Shown piece by piece: positions 1-8,616 of a stretch of DNA of 64,000 nt. The notes under the pieces are model-generated. The model saw only the letters and a program-made list of their open reading frames with translations, searched no databases and was not told the DNA's origin. The translations under genes were made by a program, and so were the position numbers. The DNA comes from Nitrosarchaeum sp. (GTDB lineage Archaea; Thermoproteota; Nitrososphaeria; Nitrososphaerales; Nitrosopumilaceae): NCBI GenBank assembly GCA_002737445.1, contig NSIR01000002.1, positions 62,001 to 126,000 on the forward strand, in the 5' to 3' direction. The first letter of the stretch is position 1; the number at the start of each line of letters is the position of its first letter.

Positions 1-109
1 CTGACTCCAATAATCGAAGACACTCTGCATGGTTAGGTCTAATTCCATTTAATGAGTTTTCAAGAATATCTCCAATATCACTTTGATTAATTTGCTTAGT
101 TTGACTCAA
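1..109 (-). CDS. N-terminus of a radical-SAM protein, FO-synthase (CofG/CofH)-like, partial
   Basis: Only the first 36 codons are in the window; the gene runs off the left edge. The start is a TTG at 109, because the frame is closed by a TGA just upstream and contains no ATG. The peptide includes 'ILENSLNGIRPNHAECLRLL', which resembles the helical N-terminal segment of CofG/CofH-type radical-SAM enzymes that make the F420 precursor FO. The radical-SAM CxxxCxxC motif would lie outside the window, so the family call is tentative. It is divergent from the aromatic amino acid cluster that begins at 268. Confidence 0.45.
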   Translation of the reverse strand, partial: MSQTKQINQSDIGDILENSLNGIRPNHAECLRLLES

Positions 110-267
110 TTTTCTTAATCAGATTTATCTCTCTTTTGTATTTATTCATTGGTGAAAAAAATACCAAAAAGAAATTTGAAATATAGACCATTTCATGCAC
201 AGATTAGATAAACAGAAGATTAAATGATCACGTTATTTTTAAGTAGGGCACAAAACCAGATTGAGTC

Positions 268-1050
268 ATGGTATCAGGTCATCAAATTAGACTTAATCGA
301 ATTCTTAGAAAAGGAAAAATGTTGTGTATTCCTATGGATCACGGTATTTCAAATGGGCCAATTGAAGGCCTCACAAATCCTGCAGATATAATTTACAAAT
401 GTGAAATGCATGGTCTTACTAGTGTGATTATTAACAAAGGAATTCTCAAAACATTACCAAAACCAACAAAGATCGGAATTTTAGTTCATTTTTCAAGTAG
501 CACTTCATTATCATTATCACCTAATCGTAAAATGTTAACGGGTACCGTAAAAGAAGCAGTTAGAATGGGTGCAGATGGAGTGTCATTACATATCAACATT
601 GGAGGAAAAGAAGAACCAGAAATGCTAGAACAGTTGGGAATGATAGCAAATCAGTGTCATGAGTGGGATATGCCACTTTTAGCAATGATGTATCCTAGAG
701 GAGAAAATGTCAAGAATCCACATGATCCTCAAATTGTAGGGCATGTTGCCAGAATAGGTGCGGAATGTGGAGCAGATATAGTAAAAACACTCTATACAGG
801 AGATATTGATTCATTTACAAAAATTGTAAAAAGTACTCCAGTGCCAATTGTTATTGCGGGCGGACCAAAATCTAAAACAGATTTAGATATTCTTCAAATG
901 ACAGAAGATGCAATGACTGCAGGTGCAAAAGGAGTAACGTATGGCAGAAATATTTTTGCACATAGTAAACCAGAAAAAATGGTACAAGCATTAGCATCAA
1001 TAATTTTCAAAAATGAATCCGCAAAGGAAGCAATGAAAAAAATTGAGTAA
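268..1050 (+). CDS. 2-amino-3,7-dideoxy-D-threo-hept-6-ulosonate (ADH) synthase
   Basis: This is a class I aldolase of the archaeal DhnA/MJ0400 family that starts the archaeal shikimate route, condensing an aspartate-semialdehyde-type substrate with a sugar phosphate and replacing DAHP synthase. At 260 aa it is full length. Visible active-site candidates are D24 in 'IPMDHGIS', Y142 in 'MMYPRGE' and the Schiff-base lysine K173 in 'ADIVKTLY'; 'IAGGPKS' near residue 197 is a phosphate-binding loop. A fructose-bisphosphate aldolase role cannot be excluded from sequence alone, but the 8-bp overlap with the archaeal dehydroquinate synthase strongly favours ADH synthase. A TATA-like stretch at about 231-246 precedes the ATG. 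Confidence 0.88.
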   Translation: MVSGHQIRLNRILRKGKMLCIPMDHGISNGPIEGLTNPADIIYKCEMHGLTSVIINKGILKTLPKPTKIGILVHFSSSTSLSLSPNRKMLTGTVKEAVRMGADGVSLHINIGGKEEPEMLEQLGMIANQCHEWDMPLLAMMYPRGENVKNPHDPQIVGHVARIGAECGADIVKTLYTGDIDSFTKIVKSTPVPIVIAGGPKSKTDLDILQMTEDAMTAGAKGVTYGRNIFAHSKPEKMVQALASIIFKNESAKEAMKKIE

Positions 1051-2104
1051 GACGCGAGAGTTAATAATTTCACCCAAAGTATCTCAGGCAGAGTTGGCAA
1101 AATTTCTAGAGCAATTACAAAATGAGGGCATAAAAATGATATATCTAGATCCAAAAAAAATAGTAAATAAAAAATTAAAACTTGAAAGTGTGTATACTTC
1201 ATCTACTGCAAATTATGTGGTAATTGAAAAAAATGAATCAATAAAACTAAAAGGGAAAAAAATAGGTAGAAAATTCCAAGTTTTATCTAATACAGATATA
1301 GAAGAAATTCTAAATCTAGCAAAAAAAGGATTAGATTTTGTAATAATAGAAGTGAAAGATTGGAAAATAATTCCACTAGAAAATATAATTGCAAAACTTC
1401 ATAAAATTAATACAAAAATTTTTGCAATAGCAGATACATTTGAAGAAGTTAGAAAAATGTTTTCAATTTTAGAAGTTGGGGTTGATGGAGTTATTTTCAA
1501 TGCAACATCTATTGATGAGGTTAGACAAGCTTTAGTGTATTTAGGCACTAGAAGTTTTGAATTAAAACCAGCAAAAATTATTGAGATCAAAGAAGTTGGA
1601 GATGGTGAAAGAGTGTGTGTAGATACAGCCTCAATTCTTCATAGTGGTGAGGGAATGTTAATTGGAAGTAGATCTAATTTTTTATTTTTAGTACATAACG
1701 AATCAGTAGGCTCTTCATTCACATCACCAAGACCATTCAGAGTAAATGCAGGAGCAGTCCACTGTTATACTCTATCACCTGATGGTACAACAAATTATCT
1801 TTCAGAGATTGAAACCGGATCTGAAGTATTAATAATAAATACAAAAGGTAAAGCAAGAAGGGCTACGGTGGGAAGATCAAAGATAGAACGACGTCCAATG
1901 TTAATGATTAAGGCGTCATCTCTTGGAGAAATAGGAGGAATCATTGCACAGGATGCAGAAACTATTCGTTTTGTTAAACCAAATGGAGAATTAGTATCAG
2001 TAACTCATCTCAAGAAAGGAGATACCGTAATGGTACATGCAAAAATTGCTACAGGTAGACATTTTGGAATGGAAGTATCAGATGAATATATTTTAGAGAA
2101 ATAA
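1043..2104 (+). CDS. aroB': 3-dehydroquinate synthase II (archaeal type)
   Basis: This enzyme oxidatively deaminates and cyclises ADH to 3-dehydroquinate using NAD, the second step of the archaeal shikimate entry. The 353-aa length fits the MJ1249 family; recognisable stretches are 'GMLIGSRSNFLFLVHNES' and 'PFRVNAGAVHCYTL'. It starts at a TTG (1043) that overlaps the end of the ADH synthase gene by 8 bp, which suggests translational coupling. It ends at the TAATGA junction with aroD. It has no relation to bacterial AroB. The protein is lysine-rich and expanded in its first third, as expected for this AT-rich genome. Confidence 0.9.
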   Translation: MSKTRELIISPKVSQAELAKFLEQLQNEGIKMIYLDPKKIVNKKLKLESVYTSSTANYVVIEKNESIKLKGKKIGRKFQVLSNTDIEEILNLAKKGLDFVIIEVKDWKIIPLENIIAKLHKINTKIFAIADTFEEVRKMFSILEVGVDGVIFNATSIDEVRQALVYLGTRSFELKPAKIIEIKEVGDGERVCVDTASILHSGEGMLIGSRSNFLFLVHNESVGSSFTSPRPFRVNAGAVHCYTLSPDGTTNYLSEIETGSEVLIINTKGKARRATVGRSKIERRPMLMIKASSLGEIGGIIAQDAETIRFVKPNGELVSVTHLKKGDTVMVHAKIATGRHFGMEVSDEYILEK

Positions 2105-2775
2105 TGAAATACAAGACATGTGTTACAATTGCAGAAAAATCAGCAAAGAGTACTAAATTTGAATTAAAAAAAGCACTAAAAAAATCAAATTATGTAGAAG
2201 TTAGATTTGATTTTTTAAAAATAAATGAAATACCCAAAACTTTAGAAATTATTAAAAAAGATCTTAAAAAAGTAATATGTACACTAAGACCAAAATCCGA
2301 AGGTGGAAAATTTGAAGGTCTAGAAAAAGAAAGAATTGCAATTTTAAAATTAATTGCAGAGTATAATCCATTTTTAGTGGATATTGAATTTAACACGATA
2401 AATAAAAATAAAGAATTACAAGAATATCTAAAATCAACAAAAACAAAACTACTAGTTTCATGGCATGATTTTAAAAAAACACCAAAACTTTCTGAGTTAA
2501 ATAATATGATGAATGTGATGGGTAAATTTTCAAATTATGTAAAAATTGTTACTACGGCTAAAAATTCAGGTGATGCGATTAGAATACTTGAATTATATAA
2601 TAAAAATAGTAAAAATAATTTGATCGCTTTTGCCATGGGGGATATGGGCAAAATATCAAGAATTTTGTGCCTGTATTTAGGCAGTCCATATACTTATGTA
2701 TCATCAGGAAAGGCAATTGCACCAGGACAATTCAGACTAGATGAAATGAAGAAAATCATCAATCTAAAAATATAA
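2104..2775 (+). CDS. aroD: 3-dehydroquinate dehydratase, type I
   Basis: The enzyme dehydrates 3-dehydroquinate to 3-dehydroshikimate through a Schiff base. The 223-aa protein has the type I landmarks: 'EVRFDFL' near residue 32 (substrate-binding E-x-R), H121 in 'SWHDF' (general base) and K147 in 'YVKIVTTAK' (Schiff-base lysine), and a C-terminal 'SGKAIAPGQ' loop. The ATG overlaps the stop of the upstream aroB' gene by one base. A 128-bp gap separates it from aroE, so aroE may have its own promoter. Confidence 0.93.
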   Translation: MKYKTCVTIAEKSAKSTKFELKKALKKSNYVEVRFDFLKINEIPKTLEIIKKDLKKVICTLRPKSEGGKFEGLEKERIAILKLIAEYNPFLVDIEFNTINKNKELQEYLKSTKTKLLVSWHDFKKTPKLSELNNMMNVMGKFSNYVKIVTTAKNSGDAIRILELYNKNSKNNLIAFAMGDMGKISRILCLYLGSPYTYVSSGKAIAPGQFRLDEMKKIINLKI

Positions 2776-2903
2776 TAAAAATTAAAGATATTTTAAATTA
2801 TAAAATTAGGAAAATAAAGATAGATTTTAAAAAATATATTTAAAAGTCAGATTTTGCACTCAAATTGAGAGTTTAAATCAATCCAATTAATTATGAAAAT
2901 ACG

Positions 2904-3725
2904 ATGTCAAAAACATTTGCAGTTATAGGTGATCCTATAGATCATTCACTGTCTCCCAATATTCATAGTGCAGCTTTCAGAGAATTAAATTTAGATTGTT
3001 CATATATTGGATATAGAATAATTAAAGACGAATTATCAGAGGGAATTGAATCACTTAAAAAAATCAAGATAGACGGATTTAATGTTACAATTCCACACAA
3101 AATTGAAATGATGAAATATTTGGATAGATTAGATGAGTCATGTAGCATTATAGGTGCTGTCAATACGGTTACAAATGAAAATGGGATTTTAAAAGGATAC
3201 AACACAGATATGGATGGATTTTTAGAACCATTTAAAAAAAGAAACATGAATTTAAAAAATTTAAAGATTTTACTACTAGGCGCAGGAGGAGCTGCAAGAG
3301 CGATTGTTGCAGGATTTGCAAAAGAACATGCACATAGTATTACAATTGCAAACAGAACCATAGAAAATGCAATTAATTTAGTAAATTTTTCAAATAAAAT
3401 CGGATTAAATGCAAATGCAGTACAAGTTGAAGATATTGGAAATAGTGTAAAAAATTATGATGTGATTGTAAATGCAACATCGGTTGGATTAAAAAATGAA
3501 GCCAGTATAATATCATTAGATGAACTAAAATCAAAAACAATCGTGTATGATATAGTATACCTACCAATAAATACAGATTTTTTAAAAAGAGCAAAAGAAA
3601 AAGATGCAATCATAATTTATGGATACGAGATGCTATTAGGACAGGCAACAAGAGCATTCGAAATATGGCATGGTGTGGAAGCACCTTATAATGCGATGAA
3701 AAAAGCATTGTTAGGAGTGGTTTAA
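2904..3725 (+). CDS. aroE: Shikimate dehydrogenase (NADP)
   Basis: This enzyme reduces 3-dehydroshikimate to shikimate. The 273-aa protein opens with the substrate-binding 'GDPIDHSLSPNIHS', carries the catalytic lysine in 'NVTIPHK' near residue 65, an 'NTDMDGF' segment, and the dinucleotide fold 'LLLGAGGAARAI' at about 125. The C-terminal 'GYEMLLGQATRAFEIW' is typical of AroE. The 128-bp gap upstream contains TATA-like AT-rich sequence, so a second operon promoter is likely here. Its stop overlaps the start of the GHMP kinase gene. Confidence 0.95.
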   Translation: MSKTFAVIGDPIDHSLSPNIHSAAFRELNLDCSYIGYRIIKDELSEGIESLKKIKIDGFNVTIPHKIEMMKYLDRLDESCSIIGAVNTVTNENGILKGYNTDMDGFLEPFKKRNMNLKNLKILLLGAGGAARAIVAGFAKEHAHSITIANRTIENAINLVNFSNKIGLNANAVQVEDIGNSVKNYDVIVNATSVGLKNEASIISLDELKSKTIVYDIVYLPINTDFLKRAKEKDAIIIYGYEMLLGQATRAFEIWHGVEAPYNAMKKALLGVV

Positions 3726-4579
3726 TGGCAAAAGTAAAGGCTACGGTACACGGTGCAATATCACTAGTAAATGCAATTGCAATTCAAAAAGGCGCAACAT
3801 TAGGCATTGAATTAAAAGTTGAAGTAATTATTGAAACAAATCCTGGAAAAGGAATCAACATTCAATCAGAAAATAAAAATCTGAGTTCACGATTGATAAA
3901 CAAAACAATAGAAAAAATTGTTTCAAAAAAAGAATTAGACGAAAATAAAATTGAAGTTAATTTAAATTCAGAAATACCAGCAGGATATGGATTAAAAAGC
4001 TCTAGTGCAATTTCAACAGCAATTGCCCTAGCATGTTCTAAAATATTTAAACCAAAATTAGCAGAAAAACAAATTTTACTTGCAGGGGTGGACGCATCAA
4101 TAGAATCCAAGGTCAGTATAACTGGTGCATATGATGATGTATGTTCATGTTATTATGGAGGATTTAACGTGACAGATAATTTCAAGAGAAGTCGAGTAAA
4201 ATCAGAAAAAGCACCTACAAACTTAATTGCAGTAATATTTATTCCGAAATACAGAAAGCGGGGCAATTTAAAAAATCTGAAAATTCTATCGGGGGTATTT
4301 GAAAAAGCTTGGAGATTAGCTGAAAAAGCAGATTACTGGAATGCAATGAATGTAAATGGATTAGCTACATCTGCAACATTAAATTCTGATCCCAACATAA
4401 TTATCAATTTACTTGAAAAGGGAGCACTTGGAGCATCAGTATCAGGAAATGGCCCATCAATTGCAGCAATAACAAAAAAAGAAAATGAATCAAATATCAA
4501 AAAAGTATTTTCCACATTAGAAGGTTGTGTGATAGTTTCAAAAATAAATAATAAAAAGGCAGAAGTTAATGAATTGTAA
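3725..4579 (+). CDS. aroK: Shikimate kinase, archaeal GHMP type
   Basis: This is the archaeal non-homologous shikimate kinase that phosphorylates shikimate with ATP. The 284-aa protein belongs to the GHMP family: the ATP-binding loop is 'IPAGYGLKSSSAISTAIA' near residue 83, and 'GASVSGNGPSIAA' near residue 237 is the C-terminal GHMP motif. The assignment over homoserine or mevalonate kinase rests mainly on context, between aroE (one-base overlap) and aroA (11-bp overlap). Confidence 0.9.
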   Translation: MAKVKATVHGAISLVNAIAIQKGATLGIELKVEVIIETNPGKGINIQSENKNLSSRLINKTIEKIVSKKELDENKIEVNLNSEIPAGYGLKSSSAISTAIALACSKIFKPKLAEKQILLAGVDASIESKVSITGAYDDVCSCYYGGFNVTDNFKRSRVKSEKAPTNLIAVIFIPKYRKRGNLKNLKILSGVFEKAWRLAEKADYWNAMNVNGLATSATLNSDPNIIINLLEKGALGASVSGNGPSIAAITKKENESNIKKVFSTLEGCVIVSKINNKKAEVNEL

Positions 4580-5837
4580 AGTAGAAAAATCAAAAATTAC
4601 AGGACACATAATATGTCCTCCAAACAAAAGTTATTCACATAGAGCAATCTTTCTTGCGTCACTTGCAGGTGAGAACAGTAAAATTGATAATGTATTATTT
4701 TCTGCAGACACTATTGCTACAATTGAAGCATGTAGAAAATTTGGGGCAGAGATAGAGGAAACAAGTACATCCATAATTGTCAAAAAAGTCATAAAAACAG
4801 ATAAAATTGTGCCTGAAATTGATGCTAAAAACTCTGGAACCACGATTAGAATTGCATCTGGAATTGCAAGTGTGTTTAGTAGTGAGATTACACTAACAGG
4901 TGATTCAAGTCTTCAAAAAAGACCAATGCAGCCATTGTTAGATTCACTTGAAAGTTTAGGGGCTAAGTGTAGTTCAATAAATGGTATGCCTCCAGTAAAA
5001 ATAACTGGAAAAATTTTAGGTGGAGATGTTTCAATTCCAGGAAATTTTTCAAGTCAATTTATTTCAGCATTATTAATTTGTGCACCATTAACAGAAAAAG
5101 GAATTAATTTAAACATAGAAGGAAACTTGGTATCAAAACCATATATCGATGCAACTATTGCAACCATGGAAAAATTTGGAGTTAAAGTACAAATGTCAAT
5201 ACCATATAAGAAATATATCATTGCACCTCAAATTTATAAACCGACTAATTTTTTAGTTCCAATAGATTTTTCAAGTTTAGCATTATTACTTTCAGCATCA
5301 GTATTAAATGGAGAAAATGTTACAATTCATGGTAGAATTGGAAATCTACCACATGGTGATCAAATTTTCATAGATATTCTAGAACAATTAGGAGTAAAAG
5401 TTTCAATCAATGATGACACAATAACAATTCAATCACCAGAAAAATTAACTGGTGGAAGATTTGATTTAAGTAATTCGCCAGATTTACTTCCACCATTAGC
5501 AATTCTTGCATTAAAAACAACAAACGCCATAGAAATAATTAATGTAAAGCATGCAAGATTAAAAGAAACCGATAGAATTTCAATATTATCAAGAGAATTA
5601 ATTAAAATTGGAATTAATGTTCAAGAAAAAGAAGATGGGTTAATTTTAAAGGCAACAAGTGTGTTGAAAGGTGCGTTATTAGATTCAGAAAATGATCATA
5701 GGTTATTCATGGCTTTTTGCATAGCAGGAATGTATGTAGGTGATTGTATTGTAACAGACCATGAATCAGTTGCAGTGTCATATCCAAATTTTATTAATGA
5801 GATGAATAAATTAGGTGCAAAAATTTTAGTTCAATAA
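4569..5837 (+). CDS. aroA: 3-phosphoshikimate 1-carboxyvinyltransferase (EPSP synthase)
   Basis: The enzyme transfers the enolpyruvyl group of PEP to shikimate-3-phosphate. The 422-aa protein has the expected landmarks: 'PPNKSYSHRAIFLASL' (substrate-binding KS...R), 'NSGTTIRI' near residue 88, 'LQKRPMQPLLDSL' near 115, and 'KETDRI' near 338. The ATG lies inside the end of the shikimate kinase gene, so translation is probably coupled. It ends the first part of the aromatic cluster; a 309-bp gap separates it from aroC. Confidence 0.96.
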   Translation: MNCKVEKSKITGHIICPPNKSYSHRAIFLASLAGENSKIDNVLFSADTIATIEACRKFGAEIEETSTSIIVKKVIKTDKIVPEIDAKNSGTTIRIASGIASVFSSEITLTGDSSLQKRPMQPLLDSLESLGAKCSSINGMPPVKITGKILGGDVSIPGNFSSQFISALLICAPLTEKGINLNIEGNLVSKPYIDATIATMEKFGVKVQMSIPYKKYIIAPQIYKPTNFLVPIDFSSLALLLSASVLNGENVTIHGRIGNLPHGDQIFIDILEQLGVKVSINDDTITIQSPEKLTGGRFDLSNSPDLLPPLAILALKTTNAIEIINVKHARLKETDRISILSRELIKIGINVQEKEDGLILKATSVLKGALLDSENDHRLFMAFCIAGMYVGDCIVTDHESVAVSYPNFINEMNKLGAKILVQ

Positions 5838-6146
5838 AAAATTTATTGAATCAATGGCGTAACTCTGTATAAGATGAAAAGCATTCTCCTCATCTACAAT
5901 GCAAATTTATAATTAACATGTATTTTCGTAGAGTTACGCATTTCATTTGATAAAAATTACATGTTTTTGCATAATTTAACTAAGTAATAGTAATATTTAA
6001 AAATTATATAAAATTTCTACAATTAATAGATAGAAATATTGAATTTATCACATAAAGATCTAAAATGAATCATAATAGAAAAACAAGCATATTTTTTTAA
6101 TAATTATCATAATGAGGAATTATAAGCATCAGTTTACCATCATAGT
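5838..6146. other. Intergenic region aroA-aroC with an inverted repeat and the aroC promoter
   Basis: There is no gene here that I can support. The notable content is a perfect 10-bp inverted repeat at 5858-5867 and 5930-5939 (described separately). The sequence 'ttttttaataattatcat' at about 6093-6110 is a plausible TATA region for aroC. The remainder is very AT-rich with no convincing reading frame. Confidence 0.5.
5858..5939. repeat. Inverted repeat enclosing an 82-bp potentially structured element
   Basis: The arms 'gcgtaactct' (5858-5867) and 'agagttacgc' (5930-5939) are perfectly complementary. Inside them lie shorter complementary pairs, 'gatga'/'tcatc' and 'gcatt'/'aatgc', between 5874 and 5902. 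It could be a structured RNA, a 3' element of aroA, or a cis element for aroC 200 bp downstream. I do not see clear C/D or ACA boxes in either strand. Confidence 0.45.
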
Positions 6147-7244
6147 ATGTTGGCAGGAAGTTCAATTGGTCAGCGTCTTGTATTAACTAGTTTTGGTGAA
6201 AGTCATGGTAAATCCATAGGTGCGGTTTTAGATGGGTGTCCGGCAGGATTAGAAATCGATGAAAAAGATATTCAAAAAATGTTAGATCTTAGAAAACCAG
6301 GTCAATCATTAATTTCTACGCAACGTAAAGAAGGAGATATTGTACAAATTATTTCAGGTGTGTTTAGGGGATATACTACAGGTGCACCAATCACAATGGT
6401 AATTCAGAATGCTGATCAAAAATCTTTAGATTATGAAAATTTGAAAACAAAGTTAAGACCTGGACATTCAGATTATCCGGCAATGATCAAATACAATCAT
6501 TTCAACGATTACAGGGGAGGAGGTAGATTTTCAGGAAGATTGACGGCAACACATGTTATGGGTGGTGCAATTGCACGAAAATTACTAAAAGTTACACTAG
6601 GTGTTCAAACAAATTCATTTACAACTCAAATCGGAAAAATAAAAATGGAAAATAAATTTAATGATAAAATGATTAATTCAATTTATAAAAATGAAGTAAG
6701 GTGTCCTGAAGAAAACACTGCAAAAAAAATGAAAGAGGCAATATTAGACGCTAGAAAAAAAAGAGATTCACTTGGCGGAATTATTGAATCAGTAAGTACA
6801 AATCTACCAGTTGGAATTGGAGATCCAATATTTGGTTCTCTAGAATCGGATTTAAGTAAAGCATTATTTTCAATACCATCAGTCAAAGGCATAGAATTTG
6901 GTTCTGGATTTGAAGGATCTAAATTATATGGTTCAGAAAATAATGATGAATATACAATAAAAAAAGGAAAAATAATTACAAAAACTAACAATTCAGGGGG
7001 AATACTAGGTGGAATATCAAATGGCATGCCAATTACAATAAGAATTGCATTCAAACCTGCATCTTCAATTGCACAGACACAAAATACTGTAGACATGAAA
7101 ACCAAAAAAGATACAACATTAGAAGTAAAAGGAAGACATGATCCGTGTGTAGTTCCAAGAGCCCCACCAGTAGTAGATGCACTAGTATCTCTAACTTTGG
7201 CAGATCATGCTATTTTAGCTGGTGCAATAAAGTCTACATTATAG
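6147..7244 (+). CDS. aroC: Chorismate synthase
   Basis: The enzyme makes chorismate from EPSP using reduced FMN. The 365-aa protein is full length and highly typical: 'FGESHGKSIGAVLDGCPAG' at residues 16-34, 'YRGGGRFSGRLTATHVMGGA' near 125 and 'RHDPCVVPRAPPVVDA' near 330. Five bases separate it from the next gene, so aroC, the mutase-aminotransferase fusion and tyrA look like one operon starting at the 5838-6146 gap. Confidence 0.97.
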   Translation: MLAGSSIGQRLVLTSFGESHGKSIGAVLDGCPAGLEIDEKDIQKMLDLRKPGQSLISTQRKEGDIVQIISGVFRGYTTGAPITMVIQNADQKSLDYENLKTKLRPGHSDYPAMIKYNHFNDYRGGGRFSGRLTATHVMGGAIARKLLKVTLGVQTNSFTTQIGKIKMENKFNDKMINSIYKNEVRCPEENTAKKMKEAILDARKKRDSLGGIIESVSTNLPVGIGDPIFGSLESDLSKALFSIPSVKGIEFGSGFEGSKLYGSENNDEYTIKKGKIITKTNNSGGILGGISNGMPITIRIAFKPASSIAQTQNTVDMKTKKDTTLEVKGRHDPCVVPRAPPVVDALVSLTLADHAILAGAIKSTL

Positions 7245-7248
7245 AAAC

Positions 7249-8616
7249 ATGTCAGATATCAATCAACTACGTAATAGAATAGAGGAAGTAACTCTTGAAA
7301 TGATCAAGATGTTAAAAATCAGAATGGATATTTCTAGAGAAATTGGTGAGATTAAAAAAAATACAGGAAAAGGGGTAACTGATGAAAATAGGGAGGATAA
7401 TTTACGTGCCAAAGTGATTACAACATGTAATGAATTACATTTGGAAGAATCAATTGCAACCAAGTTTTTAAATTTTTTACTTAATGAATCCATTAAAGCT
7501 CAATCAGATAACAAACAAACACATCTATCAATTTTCCTTAAAGCAAAATCAATGGAGCAAGAAGGGAAAAAAATTATCCATATGGAAGTTGGTGAACCAG
7601 ATTTTTTACCACCTTTAATTGTAAAAAAAGCACTTGAAGATGTTTTTGATAAAGGATTTCTAAAATATGGTCAGGCAAAAGGAATGACATCATTTAGAGA
7701 AGCACTTGCAAAATATTCATCTAAAAAGTTTGGCGTAGATATTTTACAAGAAAATATAATTGTGAGTCCAGGTGCACGATTTTCAGTTTTTAATGCAATT
7801 ACTACCCTGTTAAATCCAGGGGATGAGTTAATTGTCATAGAGCCAGCATGGCCGGCATACAAGGATTGTGCATTAAATTCAGGAATAAAAGTTAGAACGA
7901 TAACAACCACATTAGAAGGAAAGTGGGAACCTACAATTGAACAAATTGAAAAAGTGATCAATATGAATACAAAAATGATTATATTGAATTATCCAAATAA
8001 TCCCACAGGAAAAATCATTCCAGAAAAACTACAAGATGAAATTGTAAATTTAGCAATAAAAAATAACTTGTATATTCTAAGTGATGAGATTTATTCAGAA
8101 TATGTGTTCAAAAAATGGAAAAGTATACTTTGCTACAAATACGATAAAAGCATAATCACACAATCATTTTCAAAATCACATGCAATGACAGGATTTAGAA
8201 TAGGATATGCAATTGCAAATCCCAAAATCATTGAATTAATGTCAAAATTTGAAGCACTTTGTTTGACAAATGTTTCTGAACCCATTCAATATATCGCTAT
8301 GAGTGCATTAGCGGCAGATATTTCAGAGAATGTCAATACAATACAAACTAGAATAAACATACTGATAGAAAAAGCTAAAGAGATGAATTTAGATTTTATT
8401 TCGCCAGATGGTGCAATGTATATTTTTGCACGGATAAATCAAGAGGGATTTAATGGGGTCGAATTTGCAAATAGTCTATTAGAAAAGGGATTGGCAGTTG
8501 CTCCAGGTGAGGGTTTTGGTGAATATAAGAATTTTATCAGGATATCAGTATGCCAAAACGAAAAAACACTAATGGAAGGAATGAACATATTAGATAAGAT
8601 GTTAAGAGATAAGTAA
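7249..8616 (+). CDS. Chorismate mutase fused to a class I aminotransferase
   Basis: This is a two-domain protein of 455 aa. Residues 1-85 are an AroQ-type chorismate mutase ('INQLRNRIEEVTLEMIKML', 'RMDISREIGEIK', then 'DENREDNLR'), converting chorismate to prephenate. Residues 95-455 are a PLP aminotransferase with 'VGEPDF', 'NYPNNPTG' near 248, D279, the PLP lysine K309 in 'QSFSKSH' and the arginine in 'GFRIGY'. It probably aminates aromatic keto acids or prephenate. The fusion channels chorismate into Phe/Tyr synthesis next to tyrA. Which acceptor is used cannot be read from sequence. Confidence 0.9.
   Translation: MSDINQLRNRIEEVTLEMIKMLKIRMDISREIGEIKKNTGKGVTDENREDNLRAKVITTCNELHLEESIATKFLNFLLNESIKAQSDNKQTHLSIFLKAKSMEQEGKKIIHMEVGEPDFLPPLIVKKALEDVFDKGFLKYGQAKGMTSFREALAKYSSKKFGVDILQENIIVSPGARFSVFNAITTLLNPGDELIVIEPAWPAYKDCALNSGIKVRTITTTLEGKWEPTIEQIEKVINMNTKMIILNYPNNPTGKIIPEKLQDEIVNLAIKNNLYILSDEIYSEYVFKKWKSILCYKYDKSIITQSFSKSHAMTGFRIGYAIANPKIIELMSKFEALCLTNVSEPIQYIAMSALAADISENVNTIQTRINILIEKAKEMNLDFISPDGAMYIFARINQEGFNGVEFANSLLEKGLAVAPGEGFGEYKNFIRISVCQNEKTLMEGMNILDKMLRDK

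Noticed and set aside
2963-3609. Long antisense frames inside aroE and similar antisense frames elsewhere
   Set aside because: They mirror the codon structure of strongly supported genes and have no motif of their own.
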